This document shows positions 1 to 8,701 of a stretch of 64,000 bases of DNA, one piece after another. The stretch is from Jonesiaceae bacterium BS-20 (lineage in GTDB: Bacteria; Actinomycetota; Actinomycetes; Actinomycetales; Cellulomonadaceae). The notes under the pieces were generated by a model. The model saw only the letters and a program-made list of their open reading frames with translations, did no database searches and was not told the origin of the DNA. Position numbers and translations under genes: made by a program. How positions within the stretch are numbered: position 1 is the stretch's first letter; each line of letters opens with the position of its first letter. The DNA is taken from NCBI GenBank assembly GCA_039995105.1, contig CP146203.1, forward strand, positions 1,922,001 to 1,986,000, given 5' to 3'.

Positions 1-964
1 TAATCCAGCTCACTTCAAATGAGTTCTTAGCAAGCTGAATCATCTGTTCGGTGGTTGCCCCCGAGTGAGCTGCAAGGTCAACAAAGTTCTTGCCAACGTA
101 GCCGCCAAAGTAGGCTGGGTCGTCCGAGTTCAAGGTGACTTTGACGCCCTGGTCTAGAAGTTCAAGGATTTCCTTGGACTTCATGTCCTCGGTGACAAAG
201 GAGTTCGAAACGGGGCACGTGGTCAGTCCCAGGCCGCGGCGCTTTACTTCAGCAACGAGTGCCGGGTTCTCAACAATGTTAGTTCCGTGATCAATGCGGT
301 CTACCGCGATGTCCTCGATTACTTGGCGAATGTTTTCAATTGACTGATCCTGGTCAATGTCGCAGTGCATGGTCAACTTGAAGCCGGCTGCACGGGCATC
401 CGCAAATACCTGGGTGAACTTGGCAGGCGGGTTGGCACGCTCGTCCGAGTCCAAACCAACGCCAAGGATCAGGTCCTTGTATGGCAGGGCTGCGGCCAGG
501 GTTTCTGCCGCGCTTTCTGCGGAGAAGTCACGCAGGAAGCACATGATGAGCGCCGCGCTGATACCTACCTCAGCAGCGTCAACGGCCGCCCGGTGGTAGC
601 CCTTGACGACGGCCTCAAACGGTACACCGCGGCTGGTGTGTGCCTGCGGGTCAAAGAACATCTCAACGCGCTTGACGCCGTCCTGTGCTACCCGCTTGAA
701 GTAAGCGGTTCCAAGATCATAGAAGTCCTGCTCCGTCTGCAGCACGTTCATTGCCGGGTAGTACACCGCAAGGAAGGATGTCAGGTCATTGAACCGGTAG
801 CTTGCCTCAACCTCGGCAATGGTCTTTTGTTCAAGTTCAATGTTGTTGCGAGCCGCGAGCTTAAGCTTGAGCTCGGGTTCCAAAGTCCCCTCCGCGTGCA
901 GGTGCAGCTCTGCCTTTGGCAGGTTTGTGAGGAAGTCTGCGGTAGGAACGTTAGGTATGGGCAC
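1..964 (-). CDS. Adenine deaminase, adenosine deaminase family (3' end beyond window)
   Basis: Metal-dependent deaminase of purine salvage, probably converting adenine to hypoxanthine in the cytoplasm. The start is GTG at 964 behind an AGAAGGAG ribosome binding site. Residues near 19-31 read AELHLHAEGTLEPE, the first metal-binding HxH of the family, with the GTLEPEL variant typical of adenine rather than adenosine deaminases. Further on come DRIDHGTNI, TCPVSNS and NSDDPAYFGGY. The last, with its metal-binding Asp and catalytic neighbours, is also adenine-deaminase-like. About 321 codons are present and the C-terminus lies beyond the left edge. The family call is firm. The choice of adenine over adenosine rests on these two motifs only. 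Confidence 0.88.
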   Translation of the reverse strand, partial: MPIPNVPTADFLTNLPKAELHLHAEGTLEPELKLKLAARNNIELEQKTIAEVEASYRFNDLTSFLAVYYPAMNVLQTEQDFYDLGTAYFKRVAQDGVKRVEMFFDPQAHTSRGVPFEAVVKGYHRAAVDAAEVGISAALIMCFLRDFSAESAAETLAAALPYKDLILGVGLDSDERANPPAKFTQVFADARAAGFKLTMHCDIDQDQSIENIRQVIEDIAVDRIDHGTNIVENPALVAEVKRRGLGLTTCPVSNSFVTEDMKSKEILELLDQGVKVTLNSDDPAYFGGYVGKNFVDLAAHSGATTEQMIQLAKNSFEVSWI

Positions 965-1144
965 GTTTTTCTCCTTCTATGGGCAACAGTGGCAGGCTAA
1001 ACTGCCTAACCACAAGCCTAGTCAACGAGCATCGGTAGTGAAAATTCTTTGACCATGATCGGTTGCTCTGGTTGCATGTCACGTTTGCATTGGCTTTCCG
1101 ATGCCCCACAACGTTGGCACGGGTGCCCTGATTTCCGGCTTGGA

Positions 1145-1537
1145 CTAGTCCTGGGCGACGTCACCGTCGAGGTAAAACCAGTGGCCATCTTGGCGGACAA
1201 AGCGACTGGTTTCGCTCAGTGCGCCGCGTTCGGTTCCCACTTTATAGTGGGCTCTGAAGGTTACGGTCCCGGTCGTGTCCGTTTCTTGTCCCCGTGCGGT
1301 GTCAAGAATCCGTAGCCGAGTCCAAATCTGATCTGGGTCAATGTCAAGATCAGCCGGTGCGGTCGAGGAATGCCAGCTGCGTCCAAGGTAGGCCACATCC
1401 CCCAGCGCGAATGCGGTGTATCTCGAACGCATGAGAGCAACGGCTGTGGGGGCCGGGTGCCCACCGAGAATGGGTCCGCAGCAAGTCTGCAGGTCCTGCC
1501 CGGTTCCGCACGGGCATTGAGTCAAGGCAAGTTCCAT
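1145..1537 (-). CDS. YchJ family protein (SEC-C motif, NTF2-like core)
   Basis: Small 130-residue cytoplasmic protein. The N-terminus carries CPCGTGQDLQTCCGPIL, a SEC-C-like zinc-binding motif. It is followed by a YchJ/UPF0225 core with MRSRYTAFALGD and RSWHSSTAP, and an NTF2-like middle part (VTFRAHYK, SRFVRQDGHWFYLDGD). The length equals that of usual actinobacterial YchJ proteins. The molecular function of this family is not known. The gene stands alone between the deaminase and mgtE, divergent from the latter. No strong ribosome binding site precedes the ATG. Confidence 0.88.
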   Translation of the reverse strand: MELALTQCPCGTGQDLQTCCGPILGGHPAPTAVALMRSRYTAFALGDVAYLGRSWHSSTAPADLDIDPDQIWTRLRILDTARGQETDTTGTVTFRAHYKVGTERGALSETSRFVRQDGHWFYLDGDVAQD

Positions 1538-1649
1538 ATCTTAAGTATCCAACACACCTTCACTTTTAGTTGGCCCGGGTTTGGCAATGCCCGTATGATC
1601 AAAAATGGCCAGGTTGACTTCCAGGAGACACCATCGAAGGGAGCGACCA

Positions 1650-3002
1650 ATGGTACGCACCGAACTCCAGCACGACCTCACTGCGTTGCTTCGAAGCCAA
1701 GATCTGACCGGATCAGCAGTTTTGCTTTCACGGTACACAACGGTTGAGATTGCAACGGTTCTAGAACATCTCCAAGCGGTTGATCGAGCCGTAGCATTCC
1801 GGTTACTTTCCAAAGACCGGGCCATGTCTGTGTTTGAGGCTTTTGATGCAGCGATTCAAAGCGAACTCTCGGAAAACCTAGCCGATCACGAGGTCACGGG
1901 GCTTTTCGATGCTCTGCACCCGGACGACCGCGTGGCCCTGATGGACGAGATGCCCGCCAAGGTTGCCTCACGGCTCATGCGTACCCTTTCCCCGCAAAAG
2001 CGCCAGATGACTAACCAGCTCCTGGGTTATGCCCCGGGTAGCGTGGGGCGGCGGATGAGTCCCGCGTTTGTGGTGGCCAAGTTGGGCGAAACCGCACAAA
2101 CCGTGATGGCCCGGATCCGCACCCTAAATATCACGCAACACGAGGTCGTGGTCATTCCAATCATTGATGCGCAGCGCCGATTTATTGGGTCGACTTCGCA
2201 CTATGACTTGTTCATGACCGATCCAAATTACGTGATCGCTCAGGACAGCCCCGAGTTGAATCTTTCCTACGGCGCTGTCGCCGCAACCGAATCGGTTGAA
2301 CGTGCCGCGATCCGCTGCTTCGATGAGCAACTGCTGGGCCTGCCTGTCGTCGATTCTGAGATGCGTCTAGTTGGTGTCCTTACCTTTGAAGACAGTGCCC
2401 AGGCGTTGCGTGAGGCAACCGATGAAGACGCGGCCCGTGCCGGTGGAACTGAGCCGCTACGCCGGCCGTACCTGAGTACGTCGGTTTCCCAGATTGCTAA
2501 GTCTCGAGTGATTTGGCTTTTGGTACTGGCAATCTCGGCCATTTTGACCGTGCAGGTGCTTGAGGTCTTTGAAGATACGCTTGCAGAGGTCGTCACCCTG
2601 GCCCTGTTTATTCCCCTGTTGACCGGCATTGGAGGCAATACGGGATCCCAAGCTGCGACAACCATCACTCGTGCCCTGGCATTGGGCGACGTGCGCGGCG
2701 CTGATGTCCTCAAGATTGTCTGGAAAGAGTCGCGTACCGGCCTGCTCATGGGATCTGGTTTGGCGTTGCTGGGGCTCGGGGTTGCTTGGCTTGCCTATGG
2801 GCCGGACATCGCTGTGGTTATCTCTTTGACCATCGTTTCCGTTTGTACCATGGCCGCAACCGTGGGAGGTGCCATGCCGTTGATGGCCAACCTTTTAAAA
2901 GCCGACCCCGCGGTGTTCTCTACGCCGTTTATTTCCACCTTTTGCGACGCCACTGGCCTGCTGATTTACTTCACCGTCGCCAAGATGGTTCTGGGCATAT
3001 AG
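1650..3002 (+). CDS. mgtE: Magnesium transporter MgtE
   Basis: Inner-membrane Mg2+ channel/transporter of 450 residues. The order is the standard one: an N-terminal superhelical MgtE_N domain (about 1-130, with LHPDDRVALMDEMP), paired CBS domains (about 135-260), and a C-terminal channel of about five helices from residue 290, including LFIPLLTGIGGNTGSQA, the conserved MgtE pore signature. The ATG at 1650 is chosen because GAAGGGAG lies just upstream. An in-frame extension to 1605 has no such site. In the family, the CBS and N domains sense cytosolic Mg2+ and gate the pore. A hairpin follows at 3037-3080. Confidence 0.95.
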   Translation: MVRTELQHDLTALLRSQDLTGSAVLLSRYTTVEIATVLEHLQAVDRAVAFRLLSKDRAMSVFEAFDAAIQSELSENLADHEVTGLFDALHPDDRVALMDEMPAKVASRLMRTLSPQKRQMTNQLLGYAPGSVGRRMSPAFVVAKLGETAQTVMARIRTLNITQHEVVVIPIIDAQRRFIGSTSHYDLFMTDPNYVIAQDSPELNLSYGAVAATESVERAAIRCFDEQLLGLPVVDSEMRLVGVLTFEDSAQALREATDEDAARAGGTEPLRRPYLSTSVSQIAKSRVIWLLVLAISAILTVQVLEVFEDTLAEVVTLALFIPLLTGIGGNTGSQAATTITRALALGDVRGADVLKIVWKESRTGLLMGSGLALLGLGVAWLAYGPDIAVVISLTIVSVCTMAATVGGAMPLMANLLKADPAVFSTPFISTFCDATGLLIYFTVAKMVLGI

Positions 3003-3036
3003 CTGGGAAAATCTGGCCAGGTACTCGGGTACATAA

Positions 3037-3080
3037 AATACGGATGGTGTGCATCCCTGAGAGTACGCACCATCCGTATT
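3037..3080. terminator. Hairpin between mgtE and the abgT pseudogene
   Basis: A 13-bp perfect inverted repeat (AATACGGATGGTG, 3037-3049 and 3068-3080) with an 18-nt loop sits between two convergent genes. It lacks a clear T-tract, as is common in actinobacterial terminators, and could serve both directions. Confidence 0.65.
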
Positions 3081-3098
3081 GTAGTCCTGCCGTACGGC

Positions 3099-4601
3099 CT
3101 AGAAGCCAACCGAAGGATTAGTGCCCCAAGGGATTCCCAGCAGGAACCAAGCCCCAAAGAGGGCAACCCGGGTGATGAGGATCTACATGGAGTACGGGAG
3201 CATGAGTGCGATTACGGCGCCAATGCCCGCGTCCTTCTTGTATCGCATTGCGACCGTGGCATTGAATGGCAAGTACACCATGAGCGAGGTCAAAACGTTG
3301 ACCGGTGAGTCAGCTACACGGTATGCAACCAGGAGCGCCTGCGGAGCGACGTAGAGGGTGGCAAAGATTGGGATAAATACCGGGGCGAAAATGGCCCATT
3401 TGGGCACCAACCCGGGCAAGACGAAGTCAAGCAGCAGGATTACGACCATGACCGCCAACAGCAGAACCAACGGGGGTACATTGATCTGCTCGAGAGCACC
3501 GGCTGCAGAGTCTGCCGCAACCGTTGGGATATTTGTCCAGTTAAACAGCGCAATGAACTGGGCAATCATCAAGAACATAACGAGCAGACCGGCAAGCGCA
3601 GAGAAAGTCTCTACGATCACCCCGACCGCTGCCGCACCCCTATAAATGGTTTTGGCCCCCTTGCCGTAGGCGAGTCCGCAGATGAGGAAAGCAAGAGAAA
3701 TGATAAAGATCAGACTTGCCATGAACGGCGTGTTCCCAATGATTGCGCCGTCAAGCGCCCGCAGCGGCGCCCCGGCGGGATCAGCATGGCCAAGATCAAC
3801 GCGAGATAGGCGAAGAACGCCCACATTGCGTACCTGAGTCCACGCTTTTCTCAAGCCCCATCGACCACTTCATCCTCATCGTGGTCGGTTGAGCGCTCGG
3901 CTGGATTGTAGGGGCCATGTTGAGCGAGTTCAGAACACCATTGGTAACCTCGGTCAGCATTGAGTCCGAGGGTGTTATGAGTATGTTTACCCCAAACACC
4001 GCACCGACTCCGGCAAATGCCGCTGCCATTCCCGCTAGCGGATGTTGCCCGACCGATAAGAAAGCGGCGGCCGCCAACGGAACCAAGAAGAGGTAACCGG
4101 CATCGGTCGCAACCGAAGAAAGCACACCAACAAAGGCCAAGATGAATGCTAGCCATTTGGGTGGAGCAGCCTGAACGATACGGCGGATCAATGCGCCCAT
4201 GAGACCCGCATGTTCGCAGACTCCCACACCGGCCATGGAAATCAAGACGACCACGACTACACCAAAGCCCGCAAAGTTATCAACGTATGAGGAGAAGAAG
4301 AAGCGCATGCCCTCGATTGATCGCAAGCTCCGGTCCGGAAATGTCTCTTCCGAGACAACATAGTCCGGCGCTTCCGCAGGTTCCCCGGTGGCGGAGTCAT
4401 AGATTGTCCAAGTACCACCGGGTGCTATGAGGGTAGATAAGACCGCGATAATTCCGATCAAGTAGACAAACATCATTGTTGGGTCCGGTATCCGGGTCCC
4501 ACTTTTTCGATCCAATTAAGGAAGCCGCCTGAAGATGCAGGGGGTGAAACTTCGATTTACTCGGACAAGATCCCATCTTCAGGGCTGTCATGCATGATCA
4601 T
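3099..4601 (-). pseudogene. AbgT-family transporter pseudogene, at least six lesions
   Basis: Remains of an AbgT-type (p-aminobenzoyl-glutamate/antimetabolite efflux family) membrane carrier. Recognisable parts are GGFLNWIEKVG, TRIPDPTMMFVYL, VATDAGYLFLVPLAAAAFL, AAAFAGVGAVFGVN and the C-terminal half with FNATVAMRYKKDAGIG. Reading all three frames reveals a TAA stop at 4557-4559 (about codon 15), a one-base frameshift near 4500, a loss of sequence with frame change near 3885-3915, a TGA at 3851-3853, another frame change near 3780, and a TAG at 3183-3185. Beyond that stop the frame continues with a typical tail to a natural stop at 3099. The probable old start is ATG 4601 or 4595 behind GAGG. 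It cannot give a working carrier. Confidence 0.9.
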
Positions 4602-4649
4602 CAGGCGATTTACCTCATTTTATCCGCAAGATCAGACAATTGACCCCCC

Positions 4650-4678
4650 TTGGACTAGGGGGACTGAAGTGCAATAAT
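4650..4678 (+). promoter_or_regulatory. Predicted promoter overlapping a GC-rich inverted repeat
   Basis: TTGGAC (4650-4655) and AATAAT (4673-4678) are separated by 17 bp, a plausible sigma-70-type promoter for the regulator gene downstream. CCCCCT (4645-4650) and AGGGGG (4657-4662) form an inverted repeat across the -35 element, which could be an operator, possibly for autoregulation. This is based on sequence pattern only. Confidence 0.45.
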
Positions 4679-4778
4679 AGAATTTCGGCTCCATTTATCG
4701 ACTAGTATGCAGTTCAGAGACAATAGGCCTCTTCAAAGGCGCGTATCTGTGATTGCTAACCAGCATGAAAGGGTGAAA

Positions 4779-5417
4779 TTGACGGTCAAGATGCGCGTTG
4801 GAGTTATCGATGACCACCCCGCCATTCTGCTAGGTGTCACCGCAATATTGAATACAAGTCCCGACCTGCACGTAGTTGCCACTGCTGCGACCGTCGTTGA
4901 ATTGCTCAATTTAGAGCAAAGGTTCGATCTAATCTTGCTCGATCTAGTGTTGACCGATGGGTCCACTCCGAGTTGGAACGTCAAACAACTTGAAAAAACC
5001 GGCGCCCTATTACTCGCCTACACCACCGCAGATCAACCCGCATTAATCCGCGAAGCCAGCAGAGCCGGTGTGGTGGGAATGGTCCGTAAGTCAGCAACAT
5101 CCACTGAGCTAGTGGCAGCCGTAACTGCTGCTGGGCACGGCGAGATTATTGCTACGGCGGACTGGGCTTCCGCACTTGACTCGGACGAACACTTTGTAAA
5201 TGCACACCTAAGTCACCGTGAATCCGAGGTACTGGCGTTGTACGCCGCGGGTGAGACCGCAGAACGAGTAGCTACTGAGCTCTTTATTTCCAGAGAAACA
5301 GTCCTCGACCACATCCGCCGGATCAGAACAAAATACGCTCGTGCGGATCGTCCCGCACCTACCAAGGTGGACTTGTTCCGCAGGGCAATTGAAGACGGTC
5401 TGATTGCCCCCCAGTAG
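4779..5417 (+). CDS. NarL/LuxR-type response regulator, orphan
   Basis: DNA-binding response regulator of about 212 residues. A receiver domain comes first, with acidic IDDHP, phospho-acceptor Asp in LILLDLVL, and the conserved Lys in VRKSA. A GerE/LuxR helix-turn-helix follows (LSHRESEVLALYAAGETAERVA, of which LSHRESEVLAL is the family start). The start is uncertain: TTG 4779 has AAAGGG five bases upstream, ATG 4791 gives the neatest protein but has no ribosome binding site, and the open frame reaches back to 4707. No histidine kinase gene lies beside it, so its partner is elsewhere or lost. The neighbouring abgT pseudogene is divergent. Confidence 0.85.
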   Translation: MTVKMRVGVIDDHPAILLGVTAILNTSPDLHVVATAATVVELLNLEQRFDLILLDLVLTDGSTPSWNVKQLEKTGALLLAYTTADQPALIREASRAGVVGMVRKSATSTELVAAVTAAGHGEIIATADWASALDSDEHFVNAHLSHRESEVLALYAAGETAERVATELFISRETVLDHIRRIRTKYARADRPAPTKVDLFRRAIEDGLIAPQ

Positions 5418-5571
5418 TTTTGGAACGGTACCTATCTCCACTCCTTCACCCCGTCTGACACTGACCTACAACTTGGTTGGCGCCACCGGATATGGCACAG
5501 GATTGCTCGTAAACCTTCTACTCAATTTTCAGAAGTAAACTAGAACTCTATTATCCCTTTGGAGACACACC

Positions 5572-5979
5572 ATGATTAGATTCCTCATCAACACGGGAGT
5601 TTCGCTCGTTACCGCAGCGGTTGCAATGCTGGTGGCAAAGTTCACCCTCGCGGATTTCAACATTGAACTGTCTGGTTTCTTCATAGCCGTCGCGGTATTC
5701 ACCATTGCCCAAGCAATTCTGGCACCGTTCGTATTCAATATGGCTCGCAAGTACGCTCCGGCGGTTCTCGGTGGCATCGGGTTGGTTTCATCGTTCCTGG
5801 CGCTCTTGATCACTTCCTTTTTTCCAGGCGGACTCCAAATCGCCGGGGTGTCCACTTGGATCGTGGCAACGTTGATCATTTGGGTCATCACCGCGCTGGG
5901 TACCTGGCTACTAGGCGCGTTCCTCATCAAGAAGTTTGTGGCAAACAAGGCCGCAAAGAAGGCCAGTCCCTCGGCTTGA
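5572..5979 (+). CDS. Four-helix membrane protein, phage-holin-like superfamily IV type
   Basis: A 135-residue protein with four predicted membrane helices (about residues 5-25, 33-55, 62-85, 93-120) and a basic, alanine-rich tail (KKFVANKAAKKASPSA). The helix pattern and the glycine and proline positions resemble the PF04020/holin-like membrane families found singly in actinobacterial chromosomes. No enzyme motif is present, and despite the name there is no phage context. The ATG follows TTTGGAGACACACC, a good ribosome binding site. Its end is close to the left boundary of the IS110-type element. Confidence 0.7.
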   Translation: MIRFLINTGVSLVTAAVAMLVAKFTLADFNIELSGFFIAVAVFTIAQAILAPFVFNMARKYAPAVLGGIGLVSSFLALLITSFFPGGLQIAGVSTWIVATLIIWVITALGTWLLGAFLIKKFVANKAAKKASPSA

Positions 5980-6099
5980 TTACGAGCCGCTGATCATTCG
6001 AGGTGAGGTTCCCCGTTACTTTATTGACAGGTCCTTTTTCCGGGAGGAGATTGGATTTGTTGGCCAGCTGGTCTTGGCATGGTGTCTTTCCCCTGTCGT

Positions 6100-6267
6100 A
6101 GTTCATGATCCGGGGGGTGTTGCCACCAAGACCGGTCTGGTAGCCGGTGATTGCTGATAAGGGGCTTGGCGTGTACTTTTAACGCCTGTCGTAACGTGGT
6201 TGTGAGACTAGCTGCCGTTGGTTGGCCAACACAGATAACCCAGTACTCTGTGTGAAAGAAGACCATC
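6100..6267 (+). ncRNA. Candidate bridge-RNA region of the IS110 element
   Basis: IS110-group elements are known to encode a structured bridge RNA in the noncoding end next to the transposase. Here the left end can fold into nested stems: CCAAG (6126-6130) with CTTGG (6165-6169), enclosing ACCGG (6131-6135) with CCGGT (6144-6148) around an 8-nt loop. Assignment is by position and foldability only. Target and donor loops were not identified. Confidence 0.3.
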
Positions 6268-7463
6268 ATGATCAGCGACGATGTAGATATTTTTCTTGGC
6301 CTTGACGTCGGGAAGACCAATCACTGGGCGTGTGCTTTGACCCGTGAAGGCAAACGTATTTGGAACAAGACCTTGCCCAACGACGAGCCCAAGCTCATGG
6401 CTCTTTACCGTGATTTACAGACCCGTGGCACGGTGTTGGTGATTGTGGATCAGCCAGCAACCATCGGGGCACTAGCTGTTGCGGTAGCCCAAAATATGGG
6501 TATTTAGTTGCTTATTGACCTGGGCTAACCATGCGTAGGATTGCTGACATGTATCCGGGTAATGCCAAGACTGATGAGAAGGACGCGTTCATCATTGCCG
6601 ATGCGGCCAGAACCTTGCCCCACACCCTACGTGGTCTGGAAGTCAGCGACGAAGACGAGGCAACGTTGGGGATGCTGACGGGGTTTGACCTTGATTTATC
6701 CCGGCAGATCACGCAAACCGCCAACAGGATTCATGGGCTATTCACCCAGATCCACCCAGCCTTAGAACGAGTACTTGGTCCACGATTGGACCATGAATCC
6801 ATCCTCCAAGTCCTAGCAACCTGGCCTACACCAGCACTGTTACGCAAGGCAGGACTAAACCGGGTGGATGGGAAACTCAAGAAATATGGTGCCCGGCGGC
6901 ACACCGGGTGGGCCCAAGAAATCTTTGAGGCTCTCGCTCAACAAACTGTGGTGGTCATCGGCACCGACGCCGCAGGATTAGTGATCCCACACCTAGCCAA
7001 CCAACTCATTGCACTACATGCGCAACGCCGCGATGTTGCCCAAAAGGTCGAAGAGATCGTGGTCAACCACCCTCTTTATCCGGTCCTAACATCCCTGCCC
7101 GGAGTCGCTATTAGGACCGCTTCCGTCATCCTTGCCGAGCTCTCCGGGAAAACCTTCACCAGCGCTGCTGCCCTATCCTCCTACGCAGGCCTGGCACCCA
7201 CCACGAGGCAATCAGGCAGCTCCATCCACTCAGAACGGGTCAGCCATGCCGGCAACAAACGCCTCAAACGGGCCCTATTTCTATCTGCTTTCGCTTCTTT
7301 ACGCTCAGACCCCACCAGCAGGGCTGACTTTGACCGCAAACGAGAACAAGGCAAACGCCACAACCAAGCACTCATCGCACTCGCCCACCGACGCCTCACC
7401 GTCCTGTTCGCAATGCTCCGAGACGGCAGCCTCTACGACCAACCAGTCCCACAAGCCGCTTGA
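6268..7463 (+). pseudogene. IS110-family transposase, frameshift plus stop
   Basis: DEDD-type transposase/recombinase. The N-terminal RuvC-like part has FLGLDVGKTNHWA and VIVDQPATIGAL. After the break it continues with MRRIADMYPGNAKTDEKDAF and a C-terminal transposase_20 domain (LTSLPGVAIRTASVILAEL, SYAGLAPTTRQSGSSIHS). The first frame ends with TAG at 6505-6507. The second frame, read upstream, gives YLVAY-stop-PGLTMRR with TGA at 6516-6518, where relatives have Leu. Two separate lesions, a frame change near 6495-6500 and a nonsense codon, therefore inactivate the gene. Intact IS110 transposases are about 400 residues, and the two parts add up to that. Confidence 0.9.
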
Positions 7464-7503
7464 CAAACAACATAGGGGCACCCCCCAACCCTGACCTAGA
7501 AGA

Positions 7504-7989
7504 TCATGGCTTTGAGTAGTCGGTGGGCACCGATGCTCCATCGACTACCGCAATTGATTCAACTCCGGCAATGATGTCTGTGTTTTGCGCCGCCACCACC
7601 AACCATGCGCTGGCTTTACGTTCCAGAACGAATGTAAAGATCCCATAGCGCGGTTCGTTGCTCACCCCTTCTGGCGTTTGCTGTCCGGTTAGCCGCCACT
7701 TGCCGTGGACCACGGCGCCATCGTCACCGACATCACGCTGCCGCTCGCTTATAAACTCAAACGTTGACGCACCAAAGATGACGTCAAACCCGTAGGCGTG
7801 GGCTTGGCGAATTGCCGGGCGATCGTGCCACCACAGCCCCACTACGTTGACAAACTCGGCGTCGGAAACAAAAAGTGCAGCCAGCGCATCGGCGTCTCGA
7901 GCGGCCCACGCATGTTCCCACAGTTTCAGCACTTGAAGTGGGCTTGTCATCACGGTTTGATGTTCAGAAGAGGGGTTCTCATATGTCAT
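7504..7989 (-). CDS. SgcJ/EcaC-like NTF2-fold protein
   Basis: A 161-residue protein of the SnoaL/DUF4440 NTF2-like superfamily. It has VLKLWEHAWAARDADALAALFVSDAEFVNV near the N-terminus (each part typical of the cone-shaped fold), GLWWHDRPAIRQAH, and WRLTGQQTPEG in the second half. Proteins of this type are small ligand-binding or isomerase-like domains, often of unknown substrate, and no catalytic role can be claimed. The ATG at 7989 follows AAGGTAGGA. It lies just downstream of the response regulator gene, on the same strand with only 13 bases between, so the two are probably co-transcribed. Confidence 0.8.
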   Translation of the reverse strand: MTYENPSSEHQTVMTSPLQVLKLWEHAWAARDADALAALFVSDAEFVNVVGLWWHDRPAIRQAHAYGFDVIFGASTFEFISERQRDVGDDGAVVHGKWRLTGQQTPEGVSNEPRYGIFTFVLERKASAWLVVAAQNTDIIAGVESIAVVDGASVPTDYSKP

Positions 7990-8002
7990 TTGGATTCCTA
8001 CC

Positions 8003-8701
8003 TTACTGGGCCCGGGAGTATGCGACTGCTAATTCAACGCGGGAGGCTACTCCCATTTTTTGCATCGCACCGGTCAGGTGTGTCTTAACGGTGGCGACGC
8101 TAATAAAGAGTTCGCCAGCAATATCAGGGTTACTTTTACCCTGCATGACCAGCTCGGTTACATCACGCTCACGCTGTGACATCTGTGCAATGCGCTGCTG
8201 AAATTGATGCCCGTCCTGCCTGTTTTGTAATTGGTGGACTTGCCCTACAACCACTTTTGCGGCCCGTGACGATAGGGCTCCATCGCCGGCGGCAACGGAC
8301 CGGACCGCAGCAATAATTTCCTCGGGTGAAAAGTCCTTGGATAAAAACCCATCCACTCCAGCCGCCACGGCATCAAGAATTGTGGACTCCGTGTCAAATG
8401 AGGTCAGCGCAATGACACCGGGAGGACTGGGTAGTTGCTTAACCCGTTGGGTTGCCTCAATGCCACTCATCCGCTGCATCCGTATATCCATCAAGATAAC
8501 GTCTGGTTGGTTCGCTTGGACCATGGCTAAAACTTCGTCCCCGTCATTGGCCTGAGCTGCCACGGTAATATTTGCCGATTCCAAGATCAATGTTAAAAAA
8601 CGGCAAATCATGGGGTCATTATCAACCACAGCAACTCGAAGCGGCTTGGTGAACTCGGTGTTATCCCCGGTTTCACTGACTTGATTCATCTTTTCGGTCA
8701 C
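8003..8701 (-). CDS. NarL/FixJ-family response regulator
   Basis: A 232-residue two-component regulator. The receiver domain (about 20-140) has DNDPM, phosphoacceptor Asp in VILMDIRM, LTSFD and the Lys of FLSKDFSPEEI. The C-terminal LuxR helix-turn-helix has MSQRERDVTELVMQGKSN and LFISVATVKTHL. Its start overlaps the end of the upstream kinase gene by four bases (ATGA-type coupling), the usual arrangement for this pair. Since that kinase gene is broken, the regulator may now work unphosphorylated or be driven by another kinase. No lesion is visible in this gene. Confidence 0.93.
   Translation of the reverse strand: MTEKMNQVSETGDNTEFTKPLRVAVVDNDPMICRFLTLILESANITVAAQANDGDEVLAMVQANQPDVILMDIRMQRMSGIEATQRVKQLPSPPGVIALTSFDTESTILDAVAAGVDGFLSKDFSPEEIIAAVRSVAAGDGALSSRAAKVVVGQVHQLQNRQDGHQFQQRIAQMSQRERDVTELVMQGKSNPDIAGELFISVATVKTHLTGAMQKMGVASRVELAVAYSRAQ

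Larger units (their letters stand above)
5980..7503 (+). mobile_element. IS110-family insertion sequence, inactive
   Basis: The span between the flanking genes holds a broken IS110-type transposase gene (6268-7463) preceded by about 290 noncoding bases and followed by about 40. This asymmetric layout, with a long left noncoding end, is typical of the IS110 group, which lacks terminal inverted repeats. Exact ends could not be fixed, so the coordinates are outer limits. GGGGGGTG occurs at 6113-6120 and, inverted, near 7477-7484, which may be coincidence. The right end touches the stop codon of the NTF2-like gene. Confidence 0.75.

Noticed and set aside
365-1000. Long plus-strand open frame opposite the adenine deaminase gene
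   Set aside because: It is a shadow of the well-conserved minus-strand gene. Its product has no family features and no ribosome binding site.
5992-7507. GATCAT at both ends of the IS110 region as target-site duplication
   Set aside because: A six-base match at arbitrary distance is expected by chance, the right copy lies inside the neighbouring stop codon region, and IS110 elements make little or no duplication.
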